64,000 bases of DNA from Chloroflexota bacterium (GCA_004297775.1 SCUE01000034.1:1-64000), one strand, 5' to 3'. Positions 1-8,990 are shown, counted from the stretch's first letter. The notes: generated by a model from the letters alone, not told the origin. Program-made: numbers and translations.

Positions 1-16
1 CGACACAATCCACGAT

Positions 17-84
17 GTTCACCGCGTGGCCTCCTTGAGGTTGTGCTCGACACACTCACCTCGTCAGGGTGCCACGCGGTGAAC
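17..84. repeat. 14-bp perfect inverted repeat
   Basis: Positions 17-30 (GTTCACCGCGTGGC) and 71-84 (GCCACGCGGTGAAC) are exact reverse complements separated by 40 bases. No gene is recognisable in 1-141. The spacing is long for a terminator, so this may be a mobile-element end, an operator pair or the remnant of a palindromic repeat. Function unknown. Confidence 0.6.
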
Positions 85-128
85 TTTGTTGCTTGCCATA
101 AAAACTGTCGTGCTGTCAGGCCGTAGGC

Positions 129-163
129 GTGTGGGAGAGGGTCAAGGTGAGGGCGTCCTCGTC
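129..163. repeat. Family-1 intergenic palindrome (REP-like), half copy
   Basis: The sequence GGGAGAGGGTCAAGGTGAGGGCG matches the right half of a dispersed element also seen near 2047, 18854, 24733 and 25986. Here it overlaps the 3' end of the hydrolase gene, so the enzyme's last residues and its stop codon lie in repeat DNA. Confidence 0.65.
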
Positions 164-879
164 CCCGACCGACTCGCCTGCTCGACCAGGATGCGAACGG
201 TCTCCTCCGGCGCGCTGTAGTGCAGATTGTGGCCCGACGGCAGTTCGTAGTAGCTCCAACGCGGATCTGCTTGAACCTGGCGGGCGCGGGCTGTGAACGG
301 ATTGCCCGGTTCCTTGCCGCCAGCGCAGTAGACGAAGGCGCGTGGCAGCGTCGTTTCGCCCCGCTGAAGCCGAATTGGATCGGTGAACGTCTTGATCGGC
401 TGGCCGTGGCGGCGCGGCGCCGCCCATTCCTTGATCTCGGCTGGATCGTCGTTCTGCATCGGCCCCGGCGGAATGCGCCAGCCATCCCCCTCGCGCTGCG
501 CGCGGTCGATCAACTCCTGGCGGCGGCCCGGCGTCAGATCAGCAATCGACTGCCCGTCCGCTGGCACGGCCGCGTCCATGTACACCAGTCGTCTGAGCCG
601 CTCCGGCACGCGATCGGCGACGCCGGTGATGACCATTCCGCCGTAGCTGTGACCGGCCAAGACCACGTCGGTCAGGTCGTTGTAGTACAGGACGTTCACG
701 ACATCGGTGATGTGCGTCTCGAGTGAGATGTCGGGTGACGCGAGGTGCGATCGCTCGCCGAGACCGGTCAACTGAGGCGCGTACACCTCATGTCCGAGTG
801 CTCGCAAACGGGGAACGACGTCGCGATTCCAGGCCCAACTTCCGCCCCAGGCGCCATGCACGATCACGAACGTCGCCAT
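142..879 (-). CDS. Alpha/beta hydrolase (esterase-like)
   Basis: This is a 245-residue single-domain alpha/beta hydrolase, probably a cytoplasmic esterase; no signal peptide is visible. The oxyanion-hole motif HGAWGG lies near residue 8, the nucleophile elbow GHSYGG places the catalytic serine at residue 78, and SGHNLH puts the catalytic histidine at about 217. The family includes plant-type salicylate/hydroxynitrile esterases and bacterial homologues of unknown substrate. The ATG at 879 is preceded by GGAGG at good spacing; longer frames upstream lack coding character. The C-terminal tail (SRSGTRTPSP) and stop are encoded by a family-1 palindrome, so the tail is unlikely to be functional. 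Substrate not predictable. Confidence 0.88.
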   Translation of the reverse strand: MATFVIVHGAWGGSWAWNRDVVPRLRALGHEVYAPQLTGLGERSHLASPDISLETHITDVVNVLYYNDLTDVVLAGHSYGGMVITGVADRVPERLRRLVYMDAAVPADGQSIADLTPGRRQELIDRAQREGDGWRIPPGPMQNDDPAEIKEWAAPRRHGQPIKTFTDPIRLQRGETTLPRAFVYCAGGKEPGNPFTARARQVQADPRWSYYELPSGHNLHYSAPEETVRILVEQASRSGTRTPSP

Positions 880-1141
880 GCATCCTCCACGGCCGACTAC
901 GCCGGCCACACACGTAACGTACCACGTTCGCCGCGAGCGCCCGTCCGCCGGCCATCTGGCGCGAAAGCAATAAGTCCCGAGGAGTTGGTCGCCTCCGCCC
1001 GTACGCCGAGCGATCGCCCGCCCGGCCCGGATCGAGTCGACCCAGAGCACCCGGGCGGCGACTCGGACGCCTTGTTCGCGCGCCGACAGCCACTCGCGGT
1101 ATCTTCCGGACTGTCACCATCGTTTGGAGCGATACACAACC

Positions 1142-1954
1142 GTGAATCGACGACGCTTTCTCGCCGTGGCCGCCGGCTGCGTCCTCGCGCCGACGCTCGT
1201 TAGCTCAGCCCAGGCCGCCCCGGCCGCGCTACCCGCGTCAGAGATCCTGAATGGCGCCGAGCGCTACCTCGGCATTCCGTATCGCTACGGTGGCGTCAAT
1301 CCGGCAACCGGCCTCGACTGCTCGGCCTACGTCTCGCTCATCTGGCGGATCCCGCGCCAGACGACCGACACGATTCACTACTGGTCGTCCGAGATCGCCA
1401 AGGACGAGTTGCTGCCAGGCGACGCGTTGAATTGGGGATTCGTCGGTCGCCTCAGTCACATGCGTCTCTTCGCTGGTTGGGCGACCGAGGATCGGTCGAT
1501 CGCTTGGATGTACGAGGCGGCCCGTGGTCGCGGCGTGGCATACCGTGTCGTCGGCTACGACTCGCGCTACACGCCGATACGTCGGTTCAACGTCGAACCC
1601 GACGTGCGCCTACCGGCGCCATACCTGCCGCTCGACTACGACGTGCCGAACGGCCATTTCTTCTCCCAGGCCGGCGATAGAGATGGGAAGCTCGGCTTCA
1701 CGATCTCGGACGTCGATGGTGCGCGCCTCTGGACCGAATATCGCAAGCTCGGCGGTATGGACAAGCTCGGCACGCCGCTGACGCGCCGCTTTGACTCCCA
1801 CGGGCGGATCGTCCAGATCATGCAGAACGGCGTCCTGCATTGGGACGCCAACGAGAAGTTTGCCTACTTCGGATCGTTCCCTCCCAACTTCTCGACTGCC
1901 GCGCCGGCCGAGGCCCGCGAGCCAGAGCGGTCGCCCTACCTGCCAAAGGCGTAG
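1142..1954 (+). CDS. Secreted NlpC/P60-family protein with C-terminal LGFP-like module
   Basis: The protein has 270 residues if it starts at GTG 1142; a TTG at 1124 is also in frame. It opens with a Tat-like signal (NRRRFLAVAAG, then a hydrophobic stretch ending AQA). Residues about 33-175 form an NlpC/P60 domain: the catalytic cysteine is in GLDCSAYVS (about 60) and the histidine in LSHMRLF (about 106). Such enzymes cleave cell-wall peptides. A shorter C-terminal module follows with motifs GHFFSQ, YRKLGGMDKLGTPLTRRF and QIMQNGVLHWD, reminiscent of LGFP-type repeats. A larger paralogue with the same order lies at 54833-56461. Probably acts outside the membrane on peptidoglycan. Confidence 0.82.
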   Translation: MNRRRFLAVAAGCVLAPTLVSSAQAAPAALPASEILNGAERYLGIPYRYGGVNPATGLDCSAYVSLIWRIPRQTTDTIHYWSSEIAKDELLPGDALNWGFVGRLSHMRLFAGWATEDRSIAWMYEAARGRGVAYRVVGYDSRYTPIRRFNVEPDVRLPAPYLPLDYDVPNGHFFSQAGDRDGKLGFTISDVDGARLWTEYRKLGGMDKLGTPLTRRFDSHGRIVQIMQNGVLHWDANEKFAYFGSFPPNFSTAAPAEAREPERSPYLPKA

Positions 1955-2046
1955 CCCGAGTCCTCACTGCCTCCGGCATCCCGACCTTCTCCCCGGCTGG
2001 GAGTTCCCAGCAGCGACATGTCGCTCCATGAACGATCTGAAAGTCA

Positions 2047-2084
2047 CTCTCTCTTCTTGGGAGAGGGCGCGGGTGAGGGCGTCT
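2047..2084. repeat. Family-1 intergenic palindrome
   Basis: CTCTCTTCTTGGGAGAGGGCGCGGGTGAGGGCG-type element in the 203-base gap between the NlpC/P60 gene and the metallophosphoesterase. Its left arm pairs with the GAGAGGG arm. No other feature is seen in this gap. Confidence 0.65.
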
Positions 2085-2157
2085 CGGGGAGTGGCTTTCC
2101 GGGTACGGCGTCCCCGGCACGTCGGTCTCGAAGTCACTGCGACGTACACTCGGCGCC

Positions 2158-4140
2158 ATGCCGCCGCGTTTCGATCGATCGTTCTTGCCGCCGGCGGCGT
2201 TTGAGTTCGTCGTCCTGGCCGACACGCACTACATGCCCGATCCCGGACCGGCGGTCGAGTTCCCGTCTCGCCGCCGCCAGGGCGACCGGGCTGACGCCGC
2301 GCTCGGTATGGCCGCGGCGCTGAAGCCGGATTTCGTCATTCATATGGGCGACCTCGTCCAGGCGGTTCCCGAATCGCCCGACTTCACGCGCGTCCAGGAT
2401 GGCGCACTCGCCCAGTTGGCGCGCCACGGCATTACGCCTCGATTCGTCGCCGGGAACCAGGACATCGGCGACAAGGACGACCCGACGATGCCGCAGGTAC
2501 AGGTTACGGCCGCGTCGCTGGCGGCCTGGCACGCGCGCTTCGGCCCATCGTGGCACTTCTGGGACCTGGACTCGTGGCGATTCGTCGTCGTCAATTCTCA
2601 GATCCTCAATTGCGATCTGCCCGAAAGGGAGTCGCAGCGCGCCTGGCTGGAGCGAACGCTGTCCGAGAGCGCCGATCGGCGGCTGTGCGTGCTCCTGCAC
2701 GTGCCGCCATTCATCTGCTTCGCCACTGAGCCCGACACCGGCCACTACGACAACATCGGTCAGCCCGATCGCGACTGGTTGCTCGACCTGATCGGGGAGC
2801 ATCGTGTCGAGCTCGTTCTGACCGGCCACTGTCACGTCCAATTCGTCAATCGCATCGGCCGCGCGCGACTGCGTACCTTGCCATCTACCTCACACACCCG
2901 GCCTGGATTCGGCGAGCTATTCGCGGCCGCGCCGGCTCCGGAGCAGGGACGCGATGACACGCCGAAACTCGGTTTTGTCCTGGCTCGCGCACAGGCCGAG
3001 GGTATCCGTCTGCACGCGATCGCGACCGGCGGCGCGACCAGCCTTCATAACGATGGCGCGATCCGACTGTTCACGCGCCTGAGCGCCGATCTGCCGGCCT
3101 CGCCGCTCGTCGTCACGCTGACGCACCCGCTGGCCGTGACCGCCGACGTTCCGGTGGCGTGGCCTTCGGCGATTCGTCAGCCGGCGCGCGACGACTATCC
3201 ATTCCTGGCGCTCCTGGAGATGGGTGCCCGACATGTCCGTTTTCCGGCGTCGGATCTGGACGGCGCGGCCAGTCGCGAACGGTTGGCTTTCCTGCGCGAC
3301 GAGGGCTGCGAGACGATCGCGACCGTCCTCGACCCGGCCAGGGCTGACATCGAGCGGTTGATCGAACGTCATCGCGAATTGCTTGACGGTGTCGAGATCC
3401 AGTTGACGTCGCGAGCGCTCCGGGCCGACGGTTGGCCACAAGCACTCGCATTGCTCGACGATTCCAGTATCACCGCGTCGCTCTGTGCCGTGACACCGGG
3501 ACAGATTCTGCCCGGCAAGCAATTGCCGCGGACGCGGATCGGGTTTCGACTGGAGGATCTGGCCGACCTTGCCTCGGCCCTTTGGACGAGTCACGACCGC
3601 CCATCGCGTATCGTGCTACACGCGCCGCCCGGCACTCCAGTCGCGACGATCCTCCGCGACGCGCACCGAATCGCGCCCGGAATTGCGCTCGATCTCCGCG
3701 TCGACTTCGGCGTCGATGACATCGCGAACGTCGCTCGGCTGGCTGAGGCTCTGATCGTGGCCGCGACCGCGAAGGGAACGCGCGTGCTCGTCGAGCCGAT
3801 CATCGATCTCGACCGAACGATGGATGTCGCGCACGGCTTGCTCGATCGGCTGCGTAATCCGCGCCCGGCGTTCCATGCCGCGCGCTGTTTGACGACGACC
3901 CTGTTCTCGGACGGCGCCCCGTGGACGCGAAGTGGGGACAGCGGCCCGGACGATCGCGTCATCGCACTCGCGCGCGGCACCGAGCGTGCCTGGCTCGTAT
4001 TGCCGGGCGGTCAGAGCTGTCGACCAGCGGATCTCGGCGCGACCGCCGCGCGCCGTTTCGACCTCGCCCGCGGTCTCGTCTACGACGTCGACGACGCGCC
4101 ACTCGATCCGACGGCTGCGACGTTTCTCTGGCGCGGGTAG
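2158..4140 (+). CDS. Calcineurin-like metallophosphoesterase with large uncharacterised C-terminal half
   Basis: 660 residues. Residues about 18-250 carry the dimetal phosphoesterase motifs in order: LADTHYM (D-x-H), HMGDLV (GD), AGNQD (GN-D/H), a histidine in LLHVPP, and TGHCHVQF (GHxH). Family members hydrolyse phosphomono- or diesters, or cyclic nucleotides. Residues about 300-660 match no domain I recognise; the alternation of hydrophobic strands and acidic helices (for example DLDRTMDVAHGLLDRL) suggests an alpha/beta, possibly barrel, fold. No signal peptide is visible, so the protein is probably cytosolic. The ATG at 2158 has only a weak ribosome-binding site. Phosphoesterase assignment is firm; substrate unknown. 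Confidence 0.85.
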   Translation: MPPRFDRSFLPPAAFEFVVLADTHYMPDPGPAVEFPSRRRQGDRADAALGMAAALKPDFVIHMGDLVQAVPESPDFTRVQDGALAQLARHGITPRFVAGNQDIGDKDDPTMPQVQVTAASLAAWHARFGPSWHFWDLDSWRFVVVNSQILNCDLPERESQRAWLERTLSESADRRLCVLLHVPPFICFATEPDTGHYDNIGQPDRDWLLDLIGEHRVELVLTGHCHVQFVNRIGRARLRTLPSTSHTRPGFGELFAAAPAPEQGRDDTPKLGFVLARAQAEGIRLHAIATGGATSLHNDGAIRLFTRLSADLPASPLVVTLTHPLAVTADVPVAWPSAIRQPARDDYPFLALLEMGARHVRFPASDLDGAASRERLAFLRDEGCETIATVLDPARADIERLIERHRELLDGVEIQLTSRALRADGWPQALALLDDSSITASLCAVTPGQILPGKQLPRTRIGFRLEDLADLASALWTSHDRPSRIVLHAPPGTPVATILRDAHRIAPGIALDLRVDFGVDDIANVARLAEALIVAATAKGTRVLVEPIIDLDRTMDVAHGLLDRLRNPRPAFHAARCLTTTLFSDGAPWTRSGDSGPDDRVIALARGTERAWLVLPGGQSCRPADLGATAARRFDLARGLVYDVDDAPLDPTAATFLWRG

Positions 4141-4266
4141 GCCTGCCCGAGGAACACGAGATCGAGCGCGTCGCCGCCTCTGCGTAGGTTGGCGGAGGGT
4201 CGCGACGTGATGCCCCGGATGATGATAGATTCAGCGTCGGAAGAGTCATCAGAAGGAGCACGGGCA

Positions 4267-4533
4267 TTGGGAACAATGATCCGGACAACCGTGGCATTGC
4301 CAGCGTACCTTCTCGCCGAGGCTGACCGAGTGGTGCGTGAAGGTCGGGCGAAGAGCCGTAATGAGATTGTGGCTCTCGCGCTTGCTCACGAACTGGCCAC
4401 AATACAGCGGCGCGCGATCGACGAGGCGTTTGCCGGAATGGCCAGCGACATTGAGTATCAGACCGAGGCTTCGAGGCTGATGGACGAGTTCGCATCCGCG
4501 GATCAGGAAACAGCCCGGACGATTCCGGAGTGA
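4267..4533 (+). CDS. mazE: MazE-type ribbon-helix-helix antitoxin
   Basis: Short antitoxin of 88 residues. The N-terminus (MIRTTVALPAYLLAEADRV, after a few leader residues) is a typical ribbon-helix-helix DNA-binding segment, followed by an acidic C-terminal tail expected to wrap the toxin. I place the start at TTG 4267 because AAGGAG sits eight bases upstream; the ATG at 4276 would have a 17-base gap. The stop overlaps the toxin start (GTGA), which implies translational coupling. The complex would normally repress its own promoter, which should lie in 4141-4250. Confidence 0.8.
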   Translation: MGTMIRTTVALPAYLLAEADRVVREGRAKSRNEIVALALAHELATIQRRAIDEAFAGMASDIEYQTEASRLMDEFASADQETARTIPE

Positions 4534-4889
4534 CGCCGCCGCCACGGCGCGGAGACGTGTTCGATGCCCGGCTTGACCCGATCGAAGGATCAGAACAGGC
4601 CGGGACACGACCGGTGATCGTCGTCAGTCGTGACTCACTGAACGACGTCGTGTCGCGCGTCATCGTGATCCCGTGTGCGACCTATCGGGCGAAACGCGCC
4701 GTCTACCCGTCGCAGGTGCTCATCGAGGCGCCAGACGGCGGCCTGTCGGTCGACTCAATCGCGCTTGGCGATCAAGTGCGAACCCTCTCGGTCCCGCGTC
4801 TCTTAAGGCGGCGCGGATCGTTGTCGCCTACTGCGATCGGGCGGATCGATCGTGCGCTCGCGATCGCGCTCGATCTGCCGCTGACGTAG
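4530..4889 (+). CDS. mazF: MazF-type mRNA interferase toxin
   Basis: 119 residues matching the MazF/PemK fold: the N-terminal RRGDVFDARLDP strand-loop, GTRPVIVVSRD, VIVIPCAT and LGDQVRTLSVPRL motifs are all in order. The family cleaves single-stranded RNA at short specific sites. It starts at GTG 4530, overlapping the antitoxin stop. The last 62 bases overlap the 3' end of the convergent DUF1697 gene, so the two transcripts are antisense to each other there. All core motifs are present, so the toxin is probably functional. Confidence 0.88.
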   Translation: MTPPPRRGDVFDARLDPIEGSEQAGTRPVIVVSRDSLNDVVSRVIVIPCATYRAKRAVYPSQVLIEAPDGGLSVDSIALGDQVRTLSVPRLLRRRGSLSPTAIGRIDRALAIALDLPLT

Positions 4890-5547
4890 CTTCCCCAGCC
4901 AGATCGGCAAGTTTTCGGACCGTGTTCCAGTTCCGGCCCGTCGTGCGCGTCCCGAGGCGCGCCTCGATGATCCCAATCGTCAGCTTCGATGCGCCGACAC
5001 CGGCGTGGTACACGACGTACAACTCGCGCCCGCGGCACTCGATCTCTTCGGGGCCACGATTCGCATTTCGCAACGCGGAGATAGCGCCGGCGTCGGGCGC
5101 TGATTTGAGCGGGTAGACCAGGAGGTGGCTGGGGTCCGCGTCCGCCACGGTCGGAAACGGATTGCCCGCCACGATGCCGCTCCACTCAGCCGCGGTGCGA
5201 ACCACGAAATCGATCCGCCGCCCGAGCCGGCGATCGATCTCGGCCTCGAGGACAGCCTCGAGTTCAGCGGTTGCCTGGATGCGGCCGCTGAACACCAGAT
5301 TGCCCGACTGGAGAAGTGACTGGACATTCGTGTAGCCGAGGTCGGCGATCATCGCGCGCAAATCAGCCATTGCCACCAGGTTGTGGCCAGCCACGTTGAT
5401 GGCTCGCAGAAAAGCGACGTATGTCGTGAAGCCGATGTCCTTGTTGGCGGCGGTCTCGGATGGCGGCGCGTAGACGGACCGCAAATCGGCCGGCGACGAA
5501 AGCACGTTCGTGATGCGCTTTGCCAACAACTCGGCCTGAGCGGTCAT
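4828..5547 (-). CDS. DUF1697 family protein
   Basis: 239 residues. The DUF1697 hallmark FLRAINVAGHN lies about 45 residues in, followed by LGYTNVQSLLQSGNLVFSG and the C-terminal GRNWNTVRKL. These proteins are about 180 residues long, so this copy has an extra N-terminal segment; a start nearer residue 40 cannot be excluded. The ATG at 5547 has AGAGGTGA at good spacing. The biochemical role of the family is unknown. The last residues (SAADRARSRAHDRSARSQ) overlap mazF on the other strand and are low in conservation. Confidence 0.8.
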   Translation of the reverse strand: MTAQAELLAKRITNVLSSPADLRSVYAPPSETAANKDIGFTTYVAFLRAINVAGHNLVAMADLRAMIADLGYTNVQSLLQSGNLVFSGRIQATAELEAVLEAEIDRRLGRRIDFVVRTAAEWSGIVAGNPFPTVADADPSHLLVYPLKSAPDAGAISALRNANRGPEEIECRGRELYVVYHAGVGASKLTIGIIEARLGTRTTGRNWNTVRKLADLAGEATSAADRARSRAHDRSARSQ

Positions 5548-5856
5548 TCCGTCACCTCTCAAATGTGCCAAGCCACGTGCCCGACACTATCCGGCGTAAT
5601 TCCGAGCGTGTCAACGGAGTTCACCGCGATGCCCCGCGGCGGCAAGAGGAACTCTCGGCGCTATTCGGTCGTTCGGTCGATATCGTGAGTCGACGCGGAC
5701 TCGAAGCCAGCCGGAGTCACATTCGACGTGACGCGATCCGGGCATCGGCGCGTGTCCTCCGTGGAGCGTGATCGAGCTTACCAGAGTTGTTGGCGTCTCT
5801 GGAACAAGAACTCGAGGCATGGGGCTGTGAATCGCCTCGTCGCGGCGCCCCTTGGC

Positions 5857-7251
5857 CTACCCGCCAGGCCCCCGCTGTCCGGTCGCAAGCCTTCGCACGC
5901 GGGCAGCCAGCGACGGGGCGCGGCCGCCCAGTGGCAGTCGAAGCGTCGCGCGCGCGCCAGTTGCGGCGCCGGGAGCATTCGCCAGCGTGAGTTGTCCGCT
6001 ATGCGCGTCGACGATCGACTTCGCGATCGCCAGGCCCAGGCCGGTCCCGCCCTCGGCGCGAGTACGCGCCGCGTCGGCGCGGTAGAACCGGTCGAACACG
6101 CGCGCCAAGTGCGCCGGGTCGATGCCCGGCCCCGTGTCCGTCACGTCGATCGCGACCGCGCCGTCATCGCGCCGCGCGGCCACTGTCACGGTTCCGCCGG
6201 AAGGCGTGTACTTCAACGCGTTGTCGATCAGAATGAGCAGCACCTGCTCGATCCGGTCAGGATCGGCTTCGACGACGCACTGGTCGCGCGGACCTGATTC
6301 GACGAGCGTCACACCCCGTTCGGTGGCCATCGGCCGCGCGCGTCGGACCACGGCCTGCGCCAGCGCCGCCAGATCGACGTCGGCAACCGCGAGTTCGAGT
6401 TCGCCTCGGTCGGAACGAGCCAGCGTCAGCAGGTCGGTCGTCAGACGGCGCAGACGCGCGATCTCCTGACGCGCGTCGTCGAACAGTTCCGCGTTCGCCG
6501 AAAGTGGCTCGTCGCGGTGGCGGTCGAGAACGTCGGTGACCGATTGCAGCACCGTCAGCGGCGTGCGGAGTTCGTGCGAGGCATCGGCGACGAACTCTCG
6601 TTGCGTCCGAAAGGCCTCCTGGATCGGCACGAGCGCGCGACCGGCCAGGAACCAGGCACCGCCAAACGAGAACGCCAGGCCGGCAACGATGCCGACGCCC
6701 AGTATGAGCAGAAGCGTGCCGATCGCGCGCTCCTCGCTGGCAAGGCTTTGCCCGACGACCAGGTAGGCATCCTCATAGGCCGGTGGGAACCGACGTCCGC
6801 TCGGAGCACTGAGTGGCTTGCCCGGCAGTCCGCCGCGACCAGTTGATAGCGCGTCGGGCGGCGGCGATGGGCGGAATGGCACGGCGTACAGGCGCGCCGG
6901 AGTTTCATCCACCTCGACCACGAACGGCTGACCGGGCGATACAACCAGCCGCCTCGCGCGCGCGCCCTCGATCTCGACCCGCTGTGGATTTGCCAGGATT
7001 CTCCCCTGGGCGCCAACGATGAGATAGAAGAACCCGCCGCGATAACCCTCGCGCTCGAAATCGCCCTGGCCAGCCAGAATCGCGCGCGGATTCGTCAGAG
7101 CCTCGTTCGCCCGCGCCGCGAGATTACGATCCACATGGTCGACCAACCCGCGCGACATCGCGACGAACACCGCCACGCCGAGGCCGATCAGTATCAAGCC
7201 GACGACCAGCATCGTCCACGCGACGAGTTGCCAGCGGATGCGGGCGAACAT
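5857..7251 (-). CDS. Membrane sensor histidine kinase
   Basis: About 464 residues. One membrane helix is near the N-terminus (TMLVVGLILIGLGVAVFV), then an extracytoplasmic sensor region of about 130 residues, then a second helix (TLLLILGVGIVAGLAFSFGG). The HisKA motif is FVADASHELRTPLTVL, with the phosphorylated histidine. The ATPase domain has the N-box LIDNALKYTPSGG, the G1 box DTGPGIDP and the G2 box GTGLGLAIAKSIV. The regulator gene lies seven bases or so upstream, so the pair is one operon. A GTG at 7260 is an alternative start; neither has a clear ribosome-binding site. The signal sensed is unknown. Confidence 0.92.
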   Translation of the reverse strand: MFARIRWQLVAWTMLVVGLILIGLGVAVFVAMSRGLVDHVDRNLAARANEALTNPRAILAGQGDFEREGYRGGFFYLIVGAQGRILANPQRVEIEGARARRLVVSPGQPFVVEVDETPARLYAVPFRPSPPPDALSTGRGGLPGKPLSAPSGRRFPPAYEDAYLVVGQSLASEERAIGTLLLILGVGIVAGLAFSFGGAWFLAGRALVPIQEAFRTQREFVADASHELRTPLTVLQSVTDVLDRHRDEPLSANAELFDDARQEIARLRRLTTDLLTLARSDRGELELAVADVDLAALAQAVVRRARPMATERGVTLVESGPRDQCVVEADPDRIEQVLLILIDNALKYTPSGGTVTVAARRDDGAVAIDVTDTGPGIDPAHLARVFDRFYRADAARTRAEGGTGLGLAIAKSIVDAHSGQLTLANAPGAATGARATLRLPLGGRAPSLAARVRRLATGQRGPGG

Positions 7252-7267
7252 CGGCGTCACGGCGCGT

Positions 7268-7939
7268 TCAGTCGCGCAGTGTGTAGCCGACGCCGCGTAT
7301 TGTGCGAATCATCGGCCGAGCGAACCCACGATCGATCTTGTCGCGCAGATAGTGGATGTAGATTTCGACGACGTTCGACGTGGCCTCGGAATCGTACCCC
7401 CAGACATGATCGACGATCTGTCGCTTCGCGAGGACCTTGCCAGCATTTCGCGCGAGATACAGGAGTAGATCGAACTCTTTCGTCGTCAATTCGATGCTGC
7501 GACCCTCGCGCATCACCTCGCGGCGGCTCTCGTCGATGGCCAGATCGCCGACCCGTACCGTCGGATCGCCGTCGCTGTCGGCCGATCGCCTGGCCAGGGC
7601 GCGCACCCGCGCGAGCAGCTCCTCGAGTGCGAACGGCTTGGTCAGGTAATCATCCGCGCCAGCGTCGAGGCCGCGAACGCGATCGGCAACACCGTCGCGG
7701 GCCGTCAACATCAGGATCGGCACGCGGACGCGCTGGCGCCGCAGATGTCGCGCAACCTCGATGCCGTCCATCGACGGCAACATCACATCCAGAACCACCA
7801 GATCGTAAGCGCCGCCTTCGGCGCGACCATAGCCATCCGCGCCGTCCGCCACGGCGTCGACCCGATGCCCGGCATCGACGAGAACGCGCTCGACGACCCG
7901 CGATATGCGTGGATCGTCTTCCACGAGAAGCACGTACAC
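7268..7939 (-). CDS. OmpR/PhoB-family response regulator
   Basis: 223 residues. The receiver domain (1-115) has the acidic pair EDD at 7-9, phospho-acceptor Asp51 in LDVMLP, the conserved threonine in MLTARD and Lys in LTKPF. The C-terminal winged-helix domain (130-223) ends with the usual RTIRGVGYTL. It starts at GTG 7939. It is divergent from the secreted protein gene at 8085, with about 145 bases between, so that gene and the regulator itself are the obvious candidate targets. Confidence 0.94.
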   Translation of the reverse strand: MYVLLVEDDPRISRVVERVLVDAGHRVDAVADGADGYGRAEGGAYDLVVLDVMLPSMDGIEVARHLRRQRVRVPILMLTARDGVADRVRGLDAGADDYLTKPFALEELLARVRALARRSADSDGDPTVRVGDLAIDESRREVMREGRSIELTTKEFDLLLYLARNAGKVLAKRQIVDHVWGYDSEATSNVVEIYIHYLRDKIDRGFARPMIRTIRGVGYTLRD

Positions 7940-8084
7940 AGTGGCCTAACCGTACTGCGCTTTCCTTGGATCAGGCTTGGAGCGCGGCTCGGCCGTTAAT
8001 CAACAGATTACGATCGGCCAAGGAGCGTCCAAGGTTCGGTATCTAGATTGACTATCGCGGCAACTGGCCGTGGGAGAACAGACA

Positions 8085-8876
8085 ATGACACTTCGCGGAC
8101 GACTCAGTAAGTTCGTGGCGGGCGGCATCGCAATTGCCGCGCTCACGGCGGCGGTCGGAGGCACGGCCTTCGCCCAGACTCCGTCGGGCACCCCGGCGGC
8201 GCCACCCATTCAACGAGGCGAGGAATTCCTCAAGGCCATTGCCGGCAAGCTCGGCAAGACGACCGATGAAGTGAAGGCCGCGGTCAAGGCTGTCCAGAAG
8301 GACCGCCTAGCCGAGGAAGTCAAGGCCGGAAAGCTGACGCAGGCGCGCGCCGATGAGATTGCCAAGCGCATCGACGCGACTGCCGGACTCGGGTTCGGGC
8401 CGATGGGTCCTGGTCGCGGCCATGGCCCCGGTAAGCCGGGCGTCGGTCCCGGGCCAGCCAATCCGGCCGCGATGGCACAGTTCCTCGGCGTTCAGCCCAT
8501 CGATCTACGCGGCCTGATGACCGGCGGCAAGACGCTCGCCCAGGTCGCGCAAGAGAAGGGCAAGACGCGCGATGAGCTGAAGGCGTTTCTCACGACCCAG
8601 GCTCAGACCGCGCTGACGGCGGCCGTCAAGTCTGGGCGCATCACGCAGACGCAGGCCGACGCGCGTCTGGCCGACTTGAAGTCGAACCTCGACGCGATGA
8701 TTGACCGGACCGGTCCGAAGGGTCCGCCGAAGGGACCGAAGGCCCGCGGTCGTGAAGGATCGCAAGAGCGCGGCGAGCGTCACGGCGGACCGCCGGCTGG
8801 ATTCCGTCAGGGCGGACCGGGTGGCTTCGGTCAGCGCGGAGCGCCGCCGGTGGCGCCGCCGCGCCCGGCCGCGTAA
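8085..8876 (+). CDS. Secreted alpha-helical, Gly/Pro-tailed protein
   Basis: 263 residues. A signal peptide is clear (positive start, hydrophobic core, cleavage near AFA-Q at about 31). Two related helical units follow: one with KLGKTTDEVKAAVKAV and KLTQARADEIAKRI, a second with EKGKTRDELKAFL and RITQTQADARLADL; the pattern recalls small export-associated proteins in Firmicutes and Chloroflexota with repeated helix-turn modules. Residues about 110-130 and 215-263 are rich in Gly, Pro and basic residues. The start is the ATG with GGGAG eight bases upstream. Placed opposite a two-component system and followed by a strong terminator, so it is a single-gene unit. Function unknown. Confidence 0.8.
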   Translation: MTLRGRLSKFVAGGIAIAALTAAVGGTAFAQTPSGTPAAPPIQRGEEFLKAIAGKLGKTTDEVKAAVKAVQKDRLAEEVKAGKLTQARADEIAKRIDATAGLGFGPMGPGRGHGPGKPGVGPGPANPAAMAQFLGVQPIDLRGLMTGGKTLAQVAQEKGKTRDELKAFLTTQAQTALTAAVKSGRITQTQADARLADLKSNLDAMIDRTGPKGPPKGPKARGREGSQERGERHGGPPAGFRQGGPGGFGQRGAPPVAPPRPAA

Positions 8877-8900
8877 CACCCACCTCGGCGAACAGCGTCG

Positions 8901-8935
8901 ACGCGGGGGAACAACGACGTTCCCCCGCGTTTTTC
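8901..8935 (+). terminator. Rho-independent terminator
   Basis: A perfect 12-bp stem (8901-8912 with 8919-8930, ACGCGGGGGAAC) with a six-base loop is followed by a T run at 8930-8934. It lies 25 bases after the secreted-protein stop codon. Confidence 0.92.
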
Positions 8936-8990
8936 GCGTGCCGACCGCGAGGGTCGATGGGTCGCCGCGTTGCGATCGCGGGACGGCCGA

